Below, in pieces: positions 16,663 to 26,056 of a stretch of 41,334 bases of DNA (position 1 is the first letter of the stretch; every line of letters starts with the position of its first letter). The stretch lies in assembly GCA_947167855.1 (NCBI GenBank), contig CAMVJR010000008.1, positions 1-41,334 of the forward strand, in the 5' to 3' direction. This DNA comes from an uncultured Bacteroidales bacterium (lineage in GTDB: Bacteria; Bacteroidota; Bacteroidia; Bacteroidales; UBA932). Under the pieces are notes generated by a model that was not told the DNA's origin, searched no databases, and saw only the letters and a program-made list of their open reading frames with translations. The translations under genes and the position numbers were made by a program.

Positions 16663-17353
16663 GAAAGAGAAGATCCAGCAGATGTTCGATGAGATTGCCC
16701 CTTCCTACGACAAGCTCAACCACATCATGTCCCTGAATGTAGACAAGATCTGGCGGCGCCACGCCCTCAAGGAGATTGTGGACGGCACCCCGCAGCAGAT
16801 CCTGGATGTGGCCTGCGGCACGGGGGACAGCACCATCGTTACCGCCAGGGCGGCTGCAGAAGGCAGCCACGTCATAGGGGCCGATATCTCCGAAGGCATG
16901 ATGGCCCTGGTCATGGACAAGGCCCGCAAGGCCGGCGTTGACGGCCGCGTAAGCCTGCAGGTGGCCGATGGGGAAAAACTCCCCTTTGAAGAAGGATCCT
17001 TCCACCGCGTAACCTGCGCCTTTGGTATCCGCAACTTCGAGCACAAGGAGCTGGGCCTCAAGGAGTTCCACCGCGTTCTCAAGCCCGGCGGCAAGGCCGT
17101 TATCCTGGAACTGTCCCTGCCCCGGAACCGCGTCATCCGCTGGTTCTACGACCTCTATTTCCTGCACATCCTGCCCTGGGTGGGCGGGCTCATTTCCGGA
17201 GACAAGGCGGCCTACAAGTACCTCCCGGCTTCTGTCCATGCCTTCCCGGCCCCTTCGGCCTTTCTGGCCATGATGCAGGAAGCCGGTTTCCAAAACGTCC
17301 GCCAGCGTCCCTTCTCCTTCGGCCTTTGCCGCATGTACGTAGGAGAAAAGTAG
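16655..17353 (+). CDS. ubiE: Demethylmenaquinone methyltransferase
   Basis: The 232-residue protein is a class I SAM methyltransferase with motif [10 protein letters not shown] (50-58) and the UbiE signature [24 protein letters not shown]. The N-terminus [20 protein letters not shown] is also diagnostic. In a menaquinone-using phylum it performs the last methylation of menaquinone (MenG activity). The ATG at 16655 overlaps the end of yidD. A palindromic repeat element begins directly after its stop codon. Confidence 0.96.
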   Translation: MPKKEKIQQMFDEIAPSYDKLNHIMSLNVDKIWRRHALKEIVDGTPQQILDVACGTGDSTIVTARAAAEGSHVIGADISEGMMALVMDKARKAGVDGRVSLQVADGEKLPFEEGSFHRVTCAFGIRNFEHKELGLKEFHRVLKPGGKAVILELSLPRNRVIRWFYDLYFLHILPWVGGLISGDKAAYKYLPASVHAFPAPSAFLAMMQEAGFQNVRQRPFSFGLCRMYVGEK

Positions 17354-17492
17354 TCGCCCCCTCCGAAGCATTACCCTCTGAAACCCTCCGGGGCTTCGCC
17401 CCTTCGTCCCTCCCACCGCTTCGCGGCGGGCCCCTCCCCCTTATCGCCGGGGGTGGCGAAGGTTTCCGAGGGCAATACTTCTCCAAGGGCGA
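17354..17492. repeat. Palindromic repeat element, copy 1 (intergenic)
   Basis: Imperfect 32-bp inverted arms (17354-17385 and 17461-17492, 24 of 32 positions pairing) enclose a GC-rich core. Inside are a GGGGC-TTC-GCCCC hairpin (17390-17402), a CCGC-TTC-GCGG hairpin (17415-17425) and a CCCCC/GGGGG stem (around 17436-17453). The 31 bases at 17408-17438 are identical to 39953-39983 inside trmB. The element has no coding capacity and fills most of the 192-bp gap between ubiE and the glycosyltransferase gene. Confidence 0.8.
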
Positions 17493-17511
17493 AACATACA
17501 AATCTTTTTCT

Positions 17512-17519
17512 TATCTTTG
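17512..17519 (+). promoter_or_regulatory. Promoter -7 box (TATCTTTG) for the glycosyltransferase unit
   Basis: This is an exact TAnnTTTG match 26 nt before the ATG at 17546, directly downstream of the palindromic repeat element. The repeat would occupy the -33 region and beyond. Confidence 0.7.
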
Positions 17520-17545
17520 TAAATTGACTAGTTGATTAGATCAGA

Positions 17546-20500
17546 ATGGATAACAAAACCTTTAAGAAGTGGAATTGGGTGGTTGGACTGGCCGTGCTGG
17601 CCATTTCCTGCATCACGTATCTTTCCACCATAGAGCCCACGGCGTCGTTCTGGGACTGCGGTGAGTTCATTGCATCATCCTATAAACTGGAAGTGGGTCA
17701 CCCCCCGGGAAACCCGGTGTTCCAGCTGTTCGCCCGTTTCTTCTCCATTCCGGTAGACGCTTCCCACGCCGCCGTGGCCATCAATGCCATGAACGCCGTG
17801 CTCAGCGCCCTTACCATCTTCTTCCTCTACTTTACCATCGTCTTCTTTGCCAAGAGGGTAATTGGCAAGAAAGAGGAGTTCTCCATCGGCCAGGCCATTG
17901 CCATTTTCGGTTCTGGTGCTGTTGGTGCTCTGGCTTATTGCTTTAGCGATACGTTCTGGTTCAGTGCTGTGGAGGGAGAGGTTTATGCCATGTCTTCCCT
18001 GTTCACCGCCCTGGTGTTCTGGGCCATGTGCGAATGGTACGAGAAGGCCGATGAACCCCACGCCAACCGCTGGATCGTGCTCATTGCGTTCCTGATGGGC
18101 CTCTCCATAGGCGTACACCTGCTGAACCTCCTTACCATTCCGGCCTTTGTGTTCATGTACTACTACCGGAAGAACGAGGACAAGCCGTTCTCCTTCAAGA
18201 AGCTGGCCGGCATCTTTGCCATTGGCATCGTGATCGAGTTTGTGCTGGTGTACCTGTTTATCCCGTACTTCCCCAAGACGGCTGCGTGGTTTGACCGCAT
18301 CTTTGTGAACGGCTTCGGCCTGCCTTATAATTCCGGTGCGCTGTTCTTCCTGGTGGGCGTGCTGGCCCTCTGCTTCTGGGGCCTGTTCACTACCCTCAAG
18401 AAGGAAAAGGTGTTCCTCAATACCGTCCTCCTGTGCGTGACCACGCTGGCCATTGGCTTCTCGCTGTTCTCCATCGTGATTATCCGCTCCAGCGTAAAGA
18501 CCCCTACCAACGAGTACCAGCCCGATAACCCTTACACCCTGGTGCGTTACCTCAGCCGTGAGCAGTACGGCTCCACGCCGCTGCTGTACGGCCAGTACTT
18601 CGGCGCCCCCTACGACATCAAAAGCGGCAGCTACTGGGCCCCGCTCAACGGCAAATACATCAAGGCCACCGCTCCGGCCGACGCCGTTTACACCCCGGAA
18701 GGCAAGATGCTCTTCCCCCGTATGTGGTCCAACGCGGACTCCCGCTACATAGACTTCTATCAGCTCTATACCCAGGGCAAGGGCACCCGCATCCGCGGCG
18801 CCCAGCACCGCAAGCCCACCATGGGCGCCAACCTGGCGTATTTCTTTGACTATCAGCTTAACTGGATGTACTGGCGCTACTTCATGTGGAACTTTGTGGG
18901 CCGCCAGAACGACATCCATAGCCCCGTTCCCGGCAACGTGTTCAACGGCAACTGGGAAAGCGGCATAGGCTTCCTGGACCGCATCCGTCTGGGAGACCAG
19001 TCCAACGCCCCCGCCCCGCTGCGCGACAACAAGGGCAAGAACCACTACTTCTTCCTGCCGCTGCTGCTGGGCCTGCTGGGCCTGGTGTTCCAGTTTGACC
19101 GTGACAAGCGCGGCAGCTGGCTGGTGTTCCTGATGTTCTTCATGACGGGCATAGCCATTGTGCTGTACCTGAACCAGCCGCCTTACCAGGTGCGTGAGCG
19201 CGACTACGCGTACGCGGGTTCGTTCTACATGTTTGCCATCTGGATAGGCCTGGGCGTGGCCGCCCTGTACCAGTGGATCACGGAAAGCGCTAAGAAGGCC
19301 GATCCCAAGGTGGTGGCCGCTACCGCATCGGCCCTTTGCCTCTGCGTGCCCGCCCTCATGGCCGCCCAAAACTGGGACGACCATGACCGCTCCCATCGGT
19401 ATACCGCTCCCGAGATGGCTTTCAACTACCTCAATACGGTAGGGGAGAACGGCCTGCTGATTACCCACGGAGACAACGATACCTTCCCGCTGTGGTATGC
19501 CCAGGAGATTGAGAGTATCCGCACGGATGTCCGCGTGGTGAACACCTCCCTGCTGGGAACCGACTGGTATATCGACCAGATGAAGTGGGCCTGCAACGAG
19601 AGCAAGCCGCTCCCGCTCACCGTGCCCGCCCAGCAGTACCTGTACGGCACCAACGAGTTTGTGTACATTGCCTACGACGACGGCTCTCCCATGATGATCA
19701 AGGACGTGATGGACGTGTTCAAGGATCCCAAGATGAAGGTGGCCCTGGACGACGGCACCAAGCTGGATTTCATCTGCGCCCGCAACATTGTGGTTCCGGT
19801 GAACAAGGAGAACTGCCTCAAGTACGGCATTGTGCCGGATAAGTTCGCCGACGAGATTCCGGACCAGATCATGCTCACCATGTCCAAGGACAAGAGCTAT
19901 ATCTCCAAGCCGGAGCTCTTTATGCTGGATCTGCTGTCCAACTACAACTGGGACCGTCCCATCAGCGTACTCAGCCAGGGTGGAGACATCAATATCGGCA
20001 TTAAGGACTACCTCCTGTACGACGGTTACTCCTACCGCTTCACGCCCATCAAGAACAAGCCCGGCACCACCGATGCCGGCAAGGTGGATGCCCTGGAGCT
20101 GTACAACCGCATCAAGAACGACTACAGGTGGGACGCCCTGAGCCACACGGACTGGTTTGTGGATTACCAGAACATGTACACCTTCCTGGGTGTGCTGAGC
20201 CAGCGCCAGCTGTTCCTTACCGTGGCCAACGCCCTCATCGACGCCGGTGAGCAGGAGAAGGCCCTGGAGATCCAGGATCTGTGCCAGACCGTGTTCCCGG
20301 AAGAGAACTTCCCGCTGGAAACCATTCCGCTGGGCTTCTCCGGAAACGACTACATGGTGGCCCAGATGATCGAGAACTACTACCATCTGGGAGCGGTGGA
20401 CAAAGCCCGCGACCTGGCCCTGCGGTTTGCCGAGCAGCTGCTGGATACATCGGCCTTCTATCTGGGCTGGGGCAGCCTGGGGGCCGACGAATTTGAAACC

Positions 20501-20665
20501 GCCAGCCGCATCCTCCTGTACGTGGCCGATGTGTGCAACGACTACGGAGACAAGGAGCTGGGCGGCGCCATGATGGAAGAACTGGAGCAGCTGCTGCACG
20601 CCGCCTCCGGCACTTCCTACGACATAGAACACGCAGAGGATACTCTGAAAGTACAACAACCTTAA
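17546..20665 (+). CDS. DUF2723 / GT117-type membrane glycosyltransferase
   Basis: The 1039-residue protein begins with a cytoplasmic tip and membrane helix, then the family signature TASFWDCGEFIASSYKLEVG (32-51) followed by HPPGNPVFQ. About ten to twelve helices follow, and a large soluble C-terminal part (after about residue 600) contains LLITHGDNDTFPLWYAQE. The DUF2723 family, now also called GT117 or protein O-mannosyltransferase-like, is GT-C fold and typical of Bacteroidota. Acidic D37 and E40 in the first loop are in the position of GT-C catalytic residues. Protein or lipid O-glycosylation at the periplasmic face is the likely role, but acceptor and donor are unknown. Confidence 0.88.
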   Translation: MDNKTFKKWNWVVGLAVLAISCITYLSTIEPTASFWDCGEFIASSYKLEVGHPPGNPVFQLFARFFSIPVDASHAAVAINAMNAVLSALTIFFLYFTIVFFAKRVIGKKEEFSIGQAIAIFGSGAVGALAYCFSDTFWFSAVEGEVYAMSSLFTALVFWAMCEWYEKADEPHANRWIVLIAFLMGLSIGVHLLNLLTIPAFVFMYYYRKNEDKPFSFKKLAGIFAIGIVIEFVLVYLFIPYFPKTAAWFDRIFVNGFGLPYNSGALFFLVGVLALCFWGLFTTLKKEKVFLNTVLLCVTTLAIGFSLFSIVIIRSSVKTPTNEYQPDNPYTLVRYLSREQYGSTPLLYGQYFGAPYDIKSGSYWAPLNGKYIKATAPADAVYTPEGKMLFPRMWSNADSRYIDFYQLYTQGKGTRIRGAQHRKPTMGANLAYFFDYQLNWMYWRYFMWNFVGRQNDIHSPVPGNVFNGNWESGIGFLDRIRLGDQSNAPAPLRDNKGKNHYFFLPLLLGLLGLVFQFDRDKRGSWLVFLMFFMTGIAIVLYLNQPPYQVRERDYAYAGSFYMFAIWIGLGVAALYQWITESAKKADPKVVAATASALCLCVPALMAAQNWDDHDRSHRYTAPEMAFNYLNTVGENGLLITHGDNDTFPLWYAQEIESIRTDVRVVNTSLLGTDWYIDQMKWACNESKPLPLTVPAQQYLYGTNEFVYIAYDDGSPMMIKDVMDVFKDPKMKVALDDGTKLDFICARNIVVPVNKENCLKYGIVPDKFADEIPDQIMLTMSKDKSYISKPELFMLDLLSNYNWDRPISVLSQGGDINIGIKDYLLYDGYSYRFTPIKNKPGTTDAGKVDALELYNRIKNDYRWDALSHTDWFVDYQNMYTFLGVLSQRQLFLTVANALIDAGEQEKALEIQDLCQTVFPEENFPLETIPLGFSGNDYMVAQMIENYYHLGAVDKARDLALRFAEQLLDTSAFYLGWGSLGADEFETASRILLYVADVCNDYGDKELGGAMMEELEQLLHAASGTSYDIEHAEDTLKVQQP

Positions 20666-20676
20666 TTGTATATAAA

Positions 20677-23121
20677 ATGAAGAGAAAGCTTTTACTGGTG
20701 GCGTCTCTGGTACTTTGCCTGAGCGCTTTCGCCCAGCCCGGCCCCGGTGGCCGTCCGTCCCGTCCCTCTTCCGACAAGGACGCTCCCAAGGAGGAGTCCA
20801 AGAAGGAAACTCCTGTAAACCTGGATTTCAAACAGGGTCTGTTCTCCGTAGCCCAGAACGAAAAAGACTGGTACCTGGAGATTCCCGACAACCTGCTGGG
20901 ACGCCGTTTCCTGGCCATCACCCGTTACGTGAGCAACACCCCCGGTGCCAGTGAGTACGGCGGTGAGGAAGTGAACGAGGCCATGCTCTACTGGGAGAAA
21001 GCCGTCAACGGCAATCTCCTTCTGAGGGCCGATGTCCTGAGCATCTACGCCGACAAGGACCAGGCCATTGACAAAGCCGTAAAGGTGAGCTCCGAGAACC
21101 CTATCGTGGCCTCCTTCAAGCCCGAGAAGAACAGCACCGACGGCACCACCCGCATCAAGGCCAACAGCCTGTTCGAGGGTGACAACCAGGTAATTTCCTT
21201 CAGCAGCGCCAGCAAGCGCCAGTACAATCTGGGCGGCATCAAGGGAGACGCCAGCTTTATCCAGAGCATGCGTACTTACCCCATCAATACGGAGGTAACC
21301 GTAACCAAGACCTACAGCTACAACCAGCCCCAGGGCGGTCCCAGCGCCGGTCCGGTCCGTTCCACCATCCTGCCCGCCGGCCGTGAAGCCGGTGTGGTGA
21401 CCGTGGTCCTGAACACCTCCATGATCCTGCTGCCGGAGACCCCCATGCAGCAGCGTTACTTTGACCCCCGCGTAGGTTACTTTGCCAACGGTTACAGCAT
21501 GTTCTCCGACGAGCAGCAGGGCGTAGAACGCGTCCGCTTCATCACCCGCTGGCGCCTGGAAGCCCGTCCCGAGGACGTGGAGAAGCAGAAGAGGGGAGAA
21601 CTGGTGGAACCCGTCAAGCCCATCGTCTACTATATCGATCCCGCTACTCCCAAGCAGTGGCGTCCCTATCTGATTGCCGGTGTCAACGACTGGCAGAAGG
21701 CCTTTGAGCAGGCCGGCTGGAAAAACGCCATCCGGGCCGAAGAATGGCCGGAGAACGCCGAAGAACTGGGCATGAGCCTGGAGGACGCCCGTTTCTCCGT
21801 GATCCGTTACCTGGCCTCCCCCGTGGCCAACGCCTACGGTCCCAACGTGCACGACCCTCGCAGCGGTGAGATTATAGAGAGCCACATTGGCTGGTATCAC
21901 AACGTGATGACCCTGGTCCACGACTGGTACCAGATCCAGGCCGGCGCTATTGATCCCCGCGCCCGTGCCTTCAAATACAGCGACGAACTTATGGGAGACC
22001 TCATCCGCTTTGTCTCCTCCCACGAAGTGGGCCACACCCTGGGTCTCCGCCACAACAAAGGTTCATCCAGCTTCACGCCCGTTGAGAAGCTCCGTGACAA
22101 GGCCTGGGTAGAAGAGCACGGCCACACCGTGTCCATCATGGACTACGCCCGCTTCAACTACGTAGCCCAGCCCGAGGACAACATCACCAAGGATGGCATC
22201 TATCCCCGTATCAACACCTACGACAAGTGGGCCATCGAGTACGGTTACAAGCCCACCGAGTTCAAGACCCCCAAGGAGGACCACCTCTACTGGAACAAGG
22301 TCATCATCGAGCGCCTGAAAGCCCAGCCCGAACTCTGGTTTGGTGGCGAGGGTTACGACCAGGATCCCCGAGCCCAGAGCGAAGACCTGGGTGACGACGC
22401 CGTGGCCGCCAGCGAATACGGTATCAAGAATCTCCAGCGCATCATTGGCGAGCTGCCCGAGTGGAACAAGGAAGAGGCCAACATGTATACCAACCTGGAC
22501 CGCATGTTCGACGCCCTCACTTCCCAGTACAACCGCTACGTAGGCCATGTGGCCATGTCCATCGGCGGCCGCTTTGTGACCAACCTGAGCATTGAGATGC
22601 CCGGCGCCACCTACGCTCCCGTGCCCAAGGCCCAGCAGAAGCGCGCCCTGAACTTCATCAACCAGCGCGTGTTCACCCGTCCCGCCTGGATTGTGGAGCA
22701 GCCCTACATCTTCAACCTCACGGACAAGCCCGACTCCTATCTGTATCCGTTCATCAACAATGTGATCAGCGCCAGCTCCCTGCTGAGCCTGGACCGGATG
22801 GACCGCATGGATCAGTTTGCCCAGGCCGATGCCGCCAACTACAAGCCGGAAGACTATCTCTCCGACCTGCACGACATGGTGTTCACCGAACTGGAGAAGG
22901 GTGGCAAGGTAGACAGCTACCGCCGCTACCTGCAGAACCGCTTTGTGACCACCGCCCTTGAGGTAGTGGCCAGCAGCCGTGCCAAGACTTCCCCCAGCGC
23001 CGCTTTGGTCATGGGTGAACTCCTGAACATCCAGAAGAAGGCTGCCAAGGTAAAGGGAACCGATGCAACGGCCGCTCACTGGCAGGCCATTGCCCAGCAG
23101 ATTGAAAAGGCTCTGAAATAA
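20677..23121 (+). CDS. Secreted zinc-dependent metalloprotease (DUF5117/DUF4953 type)
   Basis: The start is ATG 20677, giving 814 residues with a signal peptide (MKRKLLLVASLVLCLSAFAQ). A Pro/Ser/Lys-rich linker follows, then a beta-rich N-terminal domain of the DUF5117 kind. The catalytic domain has the zinc motif HEVGHTLGLRHN with H449 and H453, then the SIMDYARFNY turn, an extended metzincin-like zinc-binding pattern. It starts 11 nt after the glycosyltransferase stop with no promoter in between, so it is probably co-transcribed. Likely location is periplasm or cell surface. Substrate is unknown. Confidence 0.92.
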   Translation: MKRKLLLVASLVLCLSAFAQPGPGGRPSRPSSDKDAPKEESKKETPVNLDFKQGLFSVAQNEKDWYLEIPDNLLGRRFLAITRYVSNTPGASEYGGEEVNEAMLYWEKAVNGNLLLRADVLSIYADKDQAIDKAVKVSSENPIVASFKPEKNSTDGTTRIKANSLFEGDNQVISFSSASKRQYNLGGIKGDASFIQSMRTYPINTEVTVTKTYSYNQPQGGPSAGPVRSTILPAGREAGVVTVVLNTSMILLPETPMQQRYFDPRVGYFANGYSMFSDEQQGVERVRFITRWRLEARPEDVEKQKRGELVEPVKPIVYYIDPATPKQWRPYLIAGVNDWQKAFEQAGWKNAIRAEEWPENAEELGMSLEDARFSVIRYLASPVANAYGPNVHDPRSGEIIESHIGWYHNVMTLVHDWYQIQAGAIDPRARAFKYSDELMGDLIRFVSSHEVGHTLGLRHNKGSSSFTPVEKLRDKAWVEEHGHTVSIMDYARFNYVAQPEDNITKDGIYPRINTYDKWAIEYGYKPTEFKTPKEDHLYWNKVIIERLKAQPELWFGGEGYDQDPRAQSEDLGDDAVAASEYGIKNLQRIIGELPEWNKEEANMYTNLDRMFDALTSQYNRYVGHVAMSIGGRFVTNLSIEMPGATYAPVPKAQQKRALNFINQRVFTRPAWIVEQPYIFNLTDKPDSYLYPFINNVISASSLLSLDRMDRMDQFAQADAANYKPEDYLSDLHDMVFTELEKGGKVDSYRRYLQNRFVTTALEVVASSRAKTSPSAALVMGELLNIQKKAAKVKGTDATAAHWQAIAQQIEKALK

Positions 23122-23122
23122 A

Positions 23123-23671
23123 ATGAAAAAACTTCTTGTGATTTTTGTCCTGCTGACAGCCGGAATGGCCTTTGCCCAGGAAGTGAAAGCCCAGTTTGCC
23201 GGTCCCATTGTCCGCAAGGGTGCTAATCTGGTAGACCAAAAGGGCCAGATCCTCTCCGAAGAATCCATCATCGGCCTGGTAGGGGAAGATATTTATAAGG
23301 AAACCGTGGTGGGTGCCCGCCGCCAGATGAAAAGCGGTACGGGCCTTATCATCGGTGGTTCCGTTGTCATGGGCGCCAGTGCAGTGTTTGCTGTGTGTGG
23401 TGCTATGGTTGGCAGCAACAAGGATATTTTTTCCAGCGATTCAACAAAGGCCAAAGCCGCACAAGGGGATGCACTCACAGCTGGAGCTTTGTATCTGTGC
23501 GCTGCGGCGCTTTCCTCCGTGGGCACCCTGGCCCTCGGCGGCGGCATTGCTTTGCGCGCCATCGGCAAGGGCCGCATCGGCTGGGTAGCCGAGCAGTGCA
23601 ATGTCCGCCACAGCGCCACGCTGGAGTGGAGTGCTTCTCCCGCCGGTGCCGGCATCGTGATGCGTTTCTAG
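23123..23671 (+). CDS. Unrecognised secreted or membrane protein
   Basis: I do not recognise this 182-residue protein. It has a good signal peptide (MKKLLVIFVLLTAGMAFAQ) and a short polar region with LVDQKGQILSEESIIGLVGEDIY. Two Gly/Ala-rich hydrophobic segments follow (about 74-98 and 117-145), and the C-terminus ends in MRF with a predicted beta strand. It begins 1 nt after the metalloprotease stop, so the two are translated from one message. The alternating pattern could be a small membrane-embedded hairpin. A partner or substrate of the protease is possible but only by context. Codon use matches its neighbours. Confidence 0.75.
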   Translation: MKKLLVIFVLLTAGMAFAQEVKAQFAGPIVRKGANLVDQKGQILSEESIIGLVGEDIYKETVVGARRQMKSGTGLIIGGSVVMGASAVFAVCGAMVGSNKDIFSSDSTKAKAAQGDALTAGALYLCAAALSSVGTLALGGGIALRAIGKGRIGWVAEQCNVRHSATLEWSASPAGAGIVMRF

Positions 23672-23685
23672 ACCCGATAGCTTAT

Positions 23686-23769
23686 CCTGCAGATTAGCAG
23701 GCAGTTATAAATCGAGGGGTGCACCTGGAAGTGCACCCCTCAAATCGTAAGTCGCTGTTAGCTAGCGAC
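23686..23769. terminator. Three stacked hairpins between convergent genes (bidirectional terminator region)
   Basis: The 113-bp gap holds CCTGC/GCAGG (23686-23701), a strong 11-bp perfect stem GAGGGGTGCAC/GTGCACCCCTC with a 6-nt loop (23714-23741), and GTCGCT/AGCGAC (23751-23769). No long T-tract follows on either strand. Placement between the plus-strand unknown gene and minus-strand pgk suggests termination in both directions, with the central stem as the main element. Confidence 0.6.
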
Positions 23770-23784
23770 ATATGTGCCGATGGC

Positions 23785-25038
23785 TTATTCCTGGATGGCT
23801 GCGATGCCGGGGAGGATCTTGCCCTCGATGGCTTCCAGCATGGCGCCGCCGCCGGTGGAGACGTAGCTCACCTTGTCGGCGTAACCCATCTGGGTCACGG
23901 CTGCTACGGAGTCACCGCCGCCTACCAGGGTGTAGGCACCGTTCTTGGTGGCTTCGGCCAGGTCTTCTGCGATCTGCAGGGTACCCTTGGCAAAGTTGGG
24001 AAGCTCGAACACACCCACGGGACCGTTCCAGAGGATGGTCTTGGAGTTCATGATGATCTTCTTCCAGTTCTCCAGCGTGGCGGGAGCGGCATCCATGCCC
24101 TCCCATTCGTCACCGATGTTGTTGGTGTCGAAGATCTTGCGGGGCGTGTCGTTGTCAAAGGCCTGACCGGCGACGGTCTGGACAGACAGGGACACGTTGA
24201 CGCCCTTCTCCTTGGCGGTGGCCAGGATCTCGAGAGCATCGGGGATGAGCTCGTCCTCGTGCAGGGACAGGCCGATCTTGCCGCCCTGGGCCTTGATGAA
24301 GGTATAACCCATACCGCCACCGATGATGAGGTTGTCCACCTTGCCTACCAGGTTCTTGAGAACGGCGAGCTTGGAGCTGACCTTGGAACCGCCGATGATA
24401 GCGGTGAGGGGACGCTTGGCGTTCTTGAGCACGTTGTCGATGGCCTTGATCTCACCTTCCATGAGGTAGCCGAACATCTTGTCATTGGGGAAGTACTCGG
24501 CAATGAGGGCGGTGGAGCCGTGAGCGCGGTGAGCCGTGCCGAAAGCATCGTTGATGTAGCAGTCTGCGTAGGAGGCGAGGGTCTTCACGAATTCCTTCTG
24601 GGAAGCCTTCACGGCAGCCTTGGCAGCCTTCTTTTCCTCTTCGGAGGCATCCTCGGCCAGGCCGCGGGGTTTGCCTTCTTCCTCTGCGTAGAAGCGGAGG
24701 TTCTCCAGGAGGAGGGCCTCACCGGGCTTGAGGGCATCGGCCTGGGCCTTTGCCTTCTGGCAGTCCTCTGCAAACTGGACGGGAACGCCCAGGCATTCGC
24801 TTACGCGACCCACGATGTGCTTGAGGGAGAACTTGGGATCTACCTTCTTGGGGCGGCCCAGGTGGGACATAATGATGACGGAACCGCCTTCGGCCAGCAC
24901 CTTCTTGAGGGTGGGCATGGCCCTGCGGATACGGGTGTCGTCGGTGATTTCGAAGTTCTCGTTCAGGGGAACATTGAAGTCTACACGAACGATGGCTTTC
25001 TTGCCCTTGAAATCGTACTTGTCAATAAACTGTTGCAT
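23785..25038 (-). CDS. pgk: Phosphoglycerate kinase
   Basis: The 417-residue protein starts at the ATG complementary to 25036-25038 ([20 protein letters not shown]); a longer in-frame start reaches into the promoter and is rejected. Motifs are complete: VRVDFNVPL substrate loop, [21 protein letters not shown], the nucleotide segment GGSKVSSKL and the C-terminal GGGDSVAAV. It makes ATP from 1,3-bisphosphoglycerate in glycolysis. A lysine/glutamate-rich insertion before the [11 protein letters not shown] segment is usual in Bacteroidota pgk. It is transcribed alone, from a promoter back to back with the methyltransferase promoter. Confidence 0.98.
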   Translation of the reverse strand: MQQFIDKYDFKGKKAIVRVDFNVPLNENFEITDDTRIRRAMPTLKKVLAEGGSVIIMSHLGRPKKVDPKFSLKHIVGRVSECLGVPVQFAEDCQKAKAQADALKPGEALLLENLRFYAEEEGKPRGLAEDASEEEKKAAKAAVKASQKEFVKTLASYADCYINDAFGTAHRAHGSTALIAEYFPNDKMFGYLMEGEIKAIDNVLKNAKRPLTAIIGGSKVSSKLAVLKNLVGKVDNLIIGGGMGYTFIKAQGGKIGLSLHEDELIPDALEILATAKEKGVNVSLSVQTVAGQAFDNDTPRKIFDTNNIGDEWEGMDAAPATLENWKKIIMNSKTILWNGPVGVFELPNFAKGTLQIAEDLAEATKNGAYTLVGGGDSVAAVTQMGYADKVSYVSTGGGAMLEAIEGKILPGIAAIQE

Positions 25039-25070
25039 AGTTATAATGTTTGTAATTTGTTTCCAGTCTG

Positions 25071-25088
25071 CAAATTTAGCTATCTTTG
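25071..25088. promoter_or_regulatory. Divergent back-to-back promoter boxes (pgk and methyltransferase)
   Basis: TAAATTTG on the minus strand (25071-25078) serves pgk. TATCTTTG on the plus strand (25081-25088) serves the methyltransferase gene, with a TTTG at 25056-25059 as its -33 element. The two boxes are separated by 2 bp, so two polymerases could hardly bind at once. Confidence 0.75.
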
Positions 25089-25106
25089 CAGAAAATATCA
25101 AACGAT

Positions 25107-26054
25107 ATGCCCATCGAATTCCCTGCCTCCTACTGGAAAGACTATCAGCTCCTGGACTCCGGAAACGGAGAAAAGCTGGAGCGGTTTGGCAAATATGTGC
25201 TCAGAAGACCGGAACCCAAGGCTCTCTGGACACCGTCTATGAGCGAGGCCGATTGGAAACGCCTCCTCCATGTAACCTTCAAGCCCGGCGCCGGTTTTGG
25301 CAAGGCGGGCAAGGAAGACAGCGGCACCTGGGAGCGCTCCAAAAAGATGGAAGACCAGTGGAGCATTATATATAATGGTGAAGCGGATCCCGAGACCCAC
25401 GCCGCCAGTGACCTCCACCTGAACCTGCGCCTGGGCCTCACCAGCTTCAAGCACGTGGGCGTGTTCCCGGAGCAGGCCCCCAACTGGGAATTCATTTATA
25501 AGGAAACGGGCCGATTGAGCCGCATCCACCAGGCCAACGGACTGCCCGCCCCCAAGGTGCTGAACCTGTTTGCCTACACGGGCGCCGCTTCGCTGGCGGC
25601 CAAGTGCGCCGGGGCCGACGTGACCCACCTGGACTCCGTGCGCCAGGTAGTCACCTGGGCCCGCGAGAACATGGAGCGCAGCGGACTGGACGGCATCCGC
25701 TGGGTGGTGGAAGACGCCCTCAAGTTTGCCAAGCGCGAAGCCAAGCGAGGCAACAAATACGACGGCATCATCCTGGACCCCCCGGCCTATGGCCATGGAC
25801 CGGACGGCGAGAAGTGGAAGCTGGACGAGCTCCTCTTCGGCCTGCTGCAGAATGTGGCCGAAATTCTCTCTCCCCGCGATGCCTTCATGGTGCTCAACCT
25901 CTACTCCAACGGCTACAGCGCCGCCCTGGGAGAGACCGTGGTCAAAGAGGCCTTCAAGGGTAATTTCAAGGACATGACTTCCGGAGAACTGGCGTTCAAC
26001 GACTCCTATGGAAAGGTCCTTCCCCTCAGCATTTACGTAAGACTGAAACGATAA
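25107..26054 (+). CDS. RlmI-like class I SAM-dependent RNA methyltransferase
   Basis: The 315-residue protein (ATG 25107) has the COG1092/RlmI type core: motif [20 protein letters not shown] (152-170), an acidic residue after it (D176), and the catalytic-region motif LDPPAYGHG (223-231). RlmI-family enzymes methylate cytosine C5 in 23S rRNA. This one lacks the N-terminal PUA domain, as do many Bacteroidota members, and I see no obvious catalytic Cys next to the DPP motif, so the target base is uncertain. The downstream phosphatase gene follows after 2 nt. Confidence 0.85.
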   Translation: MPIEFPASYWKDYQLLDSGNGEKLERFGKYVLRRPEPKALWTPSMSEADWKRLLHVTFKPGAGFGKAGKEDSGTWERSKKMEDQWSIIYNGEADPETHAASDLHLNLRLGLTSFKHVGVFPEQAPNWEFIYKETGRLSRIHQANGLPAPKVLNLFAYTGAASLAAKCAGADVTHLDSVRQVVTWARENMERSGLDGIRWVVEDALKFAKREAKRGNKYDGIILDPPAYGHGPDGEKWKLDELLFGLLQNVAEILSPRDAFMVLNLYSNGYSAALGETVVKEAFKGNFKDMTSGELAFNDSYGKVLPLSIYVRLKR

Positions 26055-26056
26055 CG

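Noticed and set aside
17354..17545. CRISPR array or structured ncRNA gene in the ubiE-glycosyltransferase gap
   Set aside because: There is only one unit with inverted, not direct, repeats and no spacers. The core match in trmB shows it is a dispersed repeat. A separate ncRNA cannot be supported without expression data.
20533..20676. Longer start for the zinc metalloprotease
   Set aside because: It overlaps the glycosyltransferase 3' end with Arg-rich shadow sequence. The ATG at 20677 gives a proper signal peptide.
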